DNA of 64,000 nucleotides, from contig CP141135.1 of the NCBI GenBank assembly GCA_035236585.1, positions 2,142,001 to 2,206,000 on the forward strand, in the 5' to 3' direction. The position numbers and the translations under genes are program-made. Below, in pieces: positions 59,873-64,000 of the stretch. The first letter of the stretch is position 1. Each line of letters opens with the position of its first letter. The notes below the pieces were generated by a model that ran no database searches, was not told the DNA's origin, and saw only the letters and a program-made list of their open reading frames with translations. The DNA comes from Warburgia ugandensis. Lineage: Eukaryota; Streptophyta; Magnoliopsida; Canellales; Canellaceae.

Positions 59873-60319
59873 TTTCCTAGAGATAGAGAGAGAAACGAGA
59901 AAATTTCCTAGAGATAGAGAGAGAAAACGCAAACATTTAGAGAGAGAAAGACTGAGAACAAATAGAGAGATTTGCAGAAGGAATTGTAGAGATAGAGAGA
60001 GAAAAGAGAAAATTTCCTAGAGAGAGAAAACGCAAACATTTAGAGAGAGAGAGAGAGAGACTGAGAACAAATAGAGAGATTTGCAGAAGGAATTGTAGAG
60101 ATAGGAGAGAGAAAAGAGAGGTAGAGAGAGGAATTTGCATGAGTTTCTTTCTCTAACCATTTTAGAGAGAGAGAGAATGAGAATGAAGCATTTGTAGTGA
60201 TAGAGGGAGAGAGGGTTTTAGAGAAAGCCAGAGATTGAGGAAGAGTTTTATTGAGAGAGAGCTAGAGAGAGAAAATAGCTGAGGAAGAGAAAATTGCAGA
60301 GAGGGAAAGAGTAGCACAA
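59873..60319 (+). promoter_or_regulatory. GA-rich leader of the phosphatase gene with internal duplication
   Basis: About 450 bp of nearly pure purine runs (AGAGAG). A block containing CGCAAACATTTAGAGAG and TTTGCAGAAGGAATTGTAGA occurs twice (from ~59929 and ~60031), a tandem duplication of ~102-109 bp. No TATA box is obvious. Confidence 0.65.
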
Positions 60320-63300
60320 ATGGAGGAAGAACCAGAACGAGTAGAGGACGACGACGGAGACCGTCTCGCCGCTCTATGCAACGCTGTTCCTCGCCCGAAA
60401 CTCCATTCCTACAGCCAGCAACTGGGGGTTCCCCGCGAAGCCAACAACAGAAAGCGCAACGCCATGCGCAAACACAGCCTTGACGAAGTCCGAATTCCTC
60501 GATCCCTCGATACCATCTACTTTTCCTCCTCCGACGAAGAATCGACAAGTTCGATGCCGGTCACAAACAATACTGAAGTGTTATCCCAATTCCTCGATCA
60601 AAATCCGTCTGATTCAATCGAATCCGACTTGAAAACCCTCCCCGAATTCGTGGGTGGCGGTGGAGGAAAGGGCATCTTCAAGGTGCCCCTCCGTGCCGCC
60701 ATGCACCCCAACCGGCCGCCCTCGCTTGAGCTGCGGCCGCATCCGTTGCGCGAGACGCAAGCCGGAGTGTTTCTTCGGACGGTGGTCTGTACGGATACAC
60801 AGCTTTGGGCTGGATTGGAATGTGGGTTGAGGTTCTGGAGATTTTCCGAGGCGTTTTTGCCGAGTAATGAGAGGGCGAAGAGGTCGAAAGGGGACCACGA
60901 GACAGCGCCGTATTACGAGAGTTGTCATACGTCCCCGACGTTGTGCTTGGTTGCGGATTTGGCCAGTGGATTGATTTGGAGTGGGCATAGAGATGGGAGG
61001 GTGAGGTCGTGGAAGATTGATCAGAGTTTGGATGGGCATGTTTTCAAGGAAGGGTTGACATGGCATGCTCATCGCGGACCGGTTTTATCGCTTACTATAG
61101 CTGCTTATGGTGAGGATTTTGCTTTCTGCATTGTTGTTTTGGTTTGTAAGCTTTAAATTTGCAGAATTGGCTTATTGTATGGTTTGTTTTAACTTGAATT
61201 GTGGCTATAGTGGCGAACTCAGGTTCATTATATATCGGCAATGCAAATGTTTGGAAAATTTGGGAAGAGGCGGTAGAAATAATGATTAGGATGTGAATTT
61301 AGTTGTTGTTCTTTTGGATTTGTTCAGAGGTTGCATAATTGGGGTGGTAATTGTGGTTTCCTTATGATTTGTTTTAGCTTGTCTCCCTTGTGTAAGTTGT
61401 CCATGAGATAAGATGGGAGGATACCTTGAGACATAATAAAGTAATTCCAATCTAAATAAACTACCTGAAAATTCCTGGGCTGTTAGTCATAGATAACTTA
61501 ATGTATGTTTTTAGGTTTCAAATAGCAGGAAAGAATCAATGTTAATGGTATTTCAAGCCCACAGATTTTATCCCCGTCATGAACAGCCGCATTGGGTTTT
61601 TGCGTGTTACTATGTTGGAAATTATGATCATGAAGTTCTATTGCCTTTGATTAGGGACGGAGTGCCTTCACGAGTGCAAGTCTAAATTATGACATGATTA
61701 GTGAACAATATACTGTGCGGAAATATATGGGACAGTGGATGATTGGGATTAGTAATTGATAACATCTCTTATTGAACCATAGTTTTGATATTTATCAACC
61801 AAAGGATGCTCACAATTCAAACCAGAAAAAGTAAAAACAGCAAAAATATTATCTTGGTTTCAATACTGAAATCTTCTTTGGAAGTATCAGATCAGGTGTT
61901 TATCAATTTGTTTCTAGTGTTGATTTTTAAGAAAGTAGATGGGATCCAAGAGTGTCAATTATGTACACTACTATTCTATCCTACTTTATTCATTCTTTTA
62001 TCTAGTCATTCTCCTGAGACAAATTGGGATTACGGGGGCAGAACCATTTAACTATTTTGCTAATCTGAATGATGTATTTAACATTAGTACTTACGTTTTC
62101 CTATACCTTTTGATCCTTTCTGCGCTGGTTACTTGATTTTTCTGTGGGTTATTGTTATATTGGCATTACAAATTAGTGTATTTGATAGCTATTTTATGTC
62201 AAGGAATATATTTTAATCTCTTCAATTTTCTTTGCTGCTGCTCGTGGAATCCAGGTGACATGTGGTCAGGTTCTGAAGGTGGTGTTATTAAGATATGGCC
62301 TTGGGAATCACTGGAGAAATCTCTCTCCCTAACTACAGAAGAAAGACACATGGCTGCATTATTGGTAGAGAGGTCATATATTGACCTTAGGGCCCAGGTC
62401 ACAGTAAATGGTGTCTGTTCGTTTCCTCCTGTAGATATAAGATTCTTGCTATCTGATAACTGCAGAGCGAAGATGTGGAGTGGAGGGTATCAGACCTTTG
62501 TACTATGGTATGTTTTCAGTTTATGAATTTTTCTCTCTAAGATTGATTCATTTTAATTTTCTGGGAATAATGTCAAGTATAATATCCAGGTTCCTTTTCA
62601 AGTAATTACTACATTTGGTTTCTTTTTTTTTCCCCTTATAAAGCTCATCTATGTCATCCTAAGAGAAACTACAACTTGATGATGTTTGACAGGGACGCTC
62701 GTAGTAAGGAACTTTTGAAAGTATTTGGGATAGATGGTCAGGTTGAGACCCGTGTTGACTTGTCATCAGTGCAGGATGCTTCCCCAGAGGATGAGATGAA
62801 GGTCAAGTTTGTTTCCACATCAAAGAAGGAGAAATCTCAAGGTTCAATGAGTTTCTTCCAACGGTCACGAAATGCTCTGATGGGAGCAGCTGATGCTGTT
62901 CGTCGAGTTGCCACTAAGTCGGCTTTTGGTGAAGATAATCGCAGAACAGAAGCAGTCACCATAACCAAAGATGGGACAATTTGGTTTGGATGTGCTAATG
63001 GCTCACTGGTACAATGGGATGGCAATGCCAATCGGCTACAGGAGTTCCATCATCATTCTTTTTCGGTTCTATGTTTTTGTACATTTGGTACACGATTATG
63101 GGTAGGCTATGCAAGCGGCACCATCCAGGTATTGGACCTTGAGGGCAAGCTGCTTGGAGGATGGGTTGCTCACAGTTGTCCAGTCGTAAAGATGGCTGTC
63201 GGGGGTGGATATATTTTTTCATTGGCTAATCATGGGGGCATTCGTGGATGGAATGTCACATCTCCAGGGCCTCTTGACAACATGTTGCGGTCAGAGTTGA

Positions 63301-64000
63301 CCAACAAACAACTTCTATATACGAAAATGGAAAACATGAAAATATTGGTAGGCACTTGGAATGTTGGGCAAGAAAGAGCTTCTTCTGACTCGCTTATGTC
63401 ATGGCTGGGTTTTGCGGCATCAGAGGTTGGCATAGTTGTTACAGGATTGCAAGAAGTGGAAATGGGTGCAGGATTTCTAGCAATGGCCGCAGCAAAAGAA
63501 ACTGTAAGAAATTCTTGTGATAAAAGTATCATAACATCTTTAAAAAATCTTTTAGCCAAAGAACTTTTGGTATGAACACTTGCTGATCTTTTACAAAGCG
63601 AAGCCATACCCTAACAGTTTTGTAAAATCTTGTTTGCACAGCATATTTCATGTGTTAGCAGCATGGTTAGGCTGGTGTTAGTTCCGTATCTGCATCTGCT
63701 TCACTTACCAGTGAATATTTCAGAAACATCAAATTTGTTGCAAAGCATATGTTGATTTCCATGCTTCCTTTATTTGCTTGATGTAAAGTGCTTCTAACTC
63801 TTTGACATTTGCATTTATTGGCTGTTGTACTGATTGTAGGTAGGACTTGAGGGGAGTGCTAATGGCCAGTGGTGGTTGGATGCAATAGGAAGGACCTTAG
63901 ATGAAGGAACAACCTTTGAACGTGTGGGATCTAGACAGTTGGCGGGTTTGCTTATATCTGTATGGTGAGCATTCTTCACAGAACGAGAGCATCAGAAAGA
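60320..64000 (+). CDS. WD40-type inositol polyphosphate 5-phosphatase (FRA3/5PTase12-14 family), 5' part
   Basis: Exons 60320-61109, 62255-62507, 62693-63503, 63840-63964, all GT/AG with consistent phase; the gene continues past the right edge. An acidic, Ser-rich N-terminus (~residues 1-100) precedes WD40 repeats (~130-540; [13 protein letters not shown], then [12 protein letters not shown]). The phosphatase domain then begins ([20 protein letters not shown], the QEVE box holding the metal-binding Glu). These enzymes remove the 5-phosphate from phosphoinositides or inositol phosphates; FRA3 affects fibre wall and actin in Arabidopsis. The exon 3 donor is taken at 63504 (GTAAGA) rather than 63570, because KET joined to VGLEGS reads smoothly and keeps phase. 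Which family member is uncertain. Confidence 0.88.

Noticed and set aside
60162..60548. 128-codon minus-strand ORF
   Set aside because: Antisense to the GA-rich leader and exon 1 of the phosphatase; the Leu/Ser-rich composition is a by-product of purine runs.
63504..63569. Extension of phosphatase exon 3 to the later GT at 63570
   Set aside because: Would insert ~22 non-family residues; the GTAAGA donor at 63504 keeps phase and joins conserved sequence.
1..64000. CRISPR arrays, bacterial operons, rRNA or tRNA genes
   Set aside because: The sequence is plant nuclear; no cloverleaf tRNA or rRNA was recognised, and the only tRNA-like parts are decayed SINE promoters.

Overview
This window is nuclear DNA of a flowering plant. 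The genes are intron-rich with canonical GT/AG splice sites and encode plant-type proteins (a pre-mRNA splicing factor, two membrane-trafficking proteins, a mitochondrial PPR protein, a WD40 inositol-5-phosphatase). Between them lie plant SINEs, RTE-type LINEs, Ty3/gypsy pieces, MITEs and an endogenous pararetrovirus (EPRV). The species cannot be fixed from the sequence. PRP40C and AP5B1 are neighbours here and, from memory, lie close together on Arabidopsis chromosome 3 (AT3G19840 and AT3G19870).

Layout. 1-11368: an endogenous badnavirus-like element (Caulimoviridae). On the minus strand it is longer than one genome: the 1.26 kb at 1660-2917 recurs at 10111-11368, giving a unit of 8451 bp. 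The rest of the window's left end (1-1661) is a plus-strand copy of its ORF1-ORF2-ORF3 start, joined head to head. The main copy carries a 4-nt frameshift and several in-frame stops in ORF3. 11369-14728: broken Ty3/gypsy pieces, some inverted. 15163-18850: minus-strand PRP40C, of which only the 5' part (proline-rich region, WW1, first part of WW2) is present. The gene stops at an intron that runs into the retroelements and the EPRV. 22555-26208: minus-strand AP5B1 (3 exons, 1122 codons before the stop). 27819-29024: intronless PPR gene, followed by a three-copy ~150 bp tandem repeat. 32779-33213: small four-helix membrane protein gene. 34495-38105: hAT-type and other MITEs plus a cluster of Au-like SINEs. 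40185-51514: VPS41 (19 exons, 950 codons), with a truncated RTE LINE in intron 4. 51.5-59.8 kb: intergenic DNA with a second RTE copy, SINE pieces and an RNase H remnant. 60320 to the right edge: 5' part of a WD40/inositol-polyphosphate 5-phosphatase gene (FRA3/5PTase12-14 family).

The host genes do not form a pathway cluster. VPS41 (HOPS) and AP5B1 (AP-5) both act in late endosome/vacuole traffic, and the phosphatase acts on phosphoinositides or inositol phosphates, but shared regulation is not visible. The most unusual part is the left 15 kb. There, a recent, nearly self-identical but coding-disabled EPRV with an inverted end lies against nested gypsy debris next to, or within an intron of, a split splicing-factor gene.
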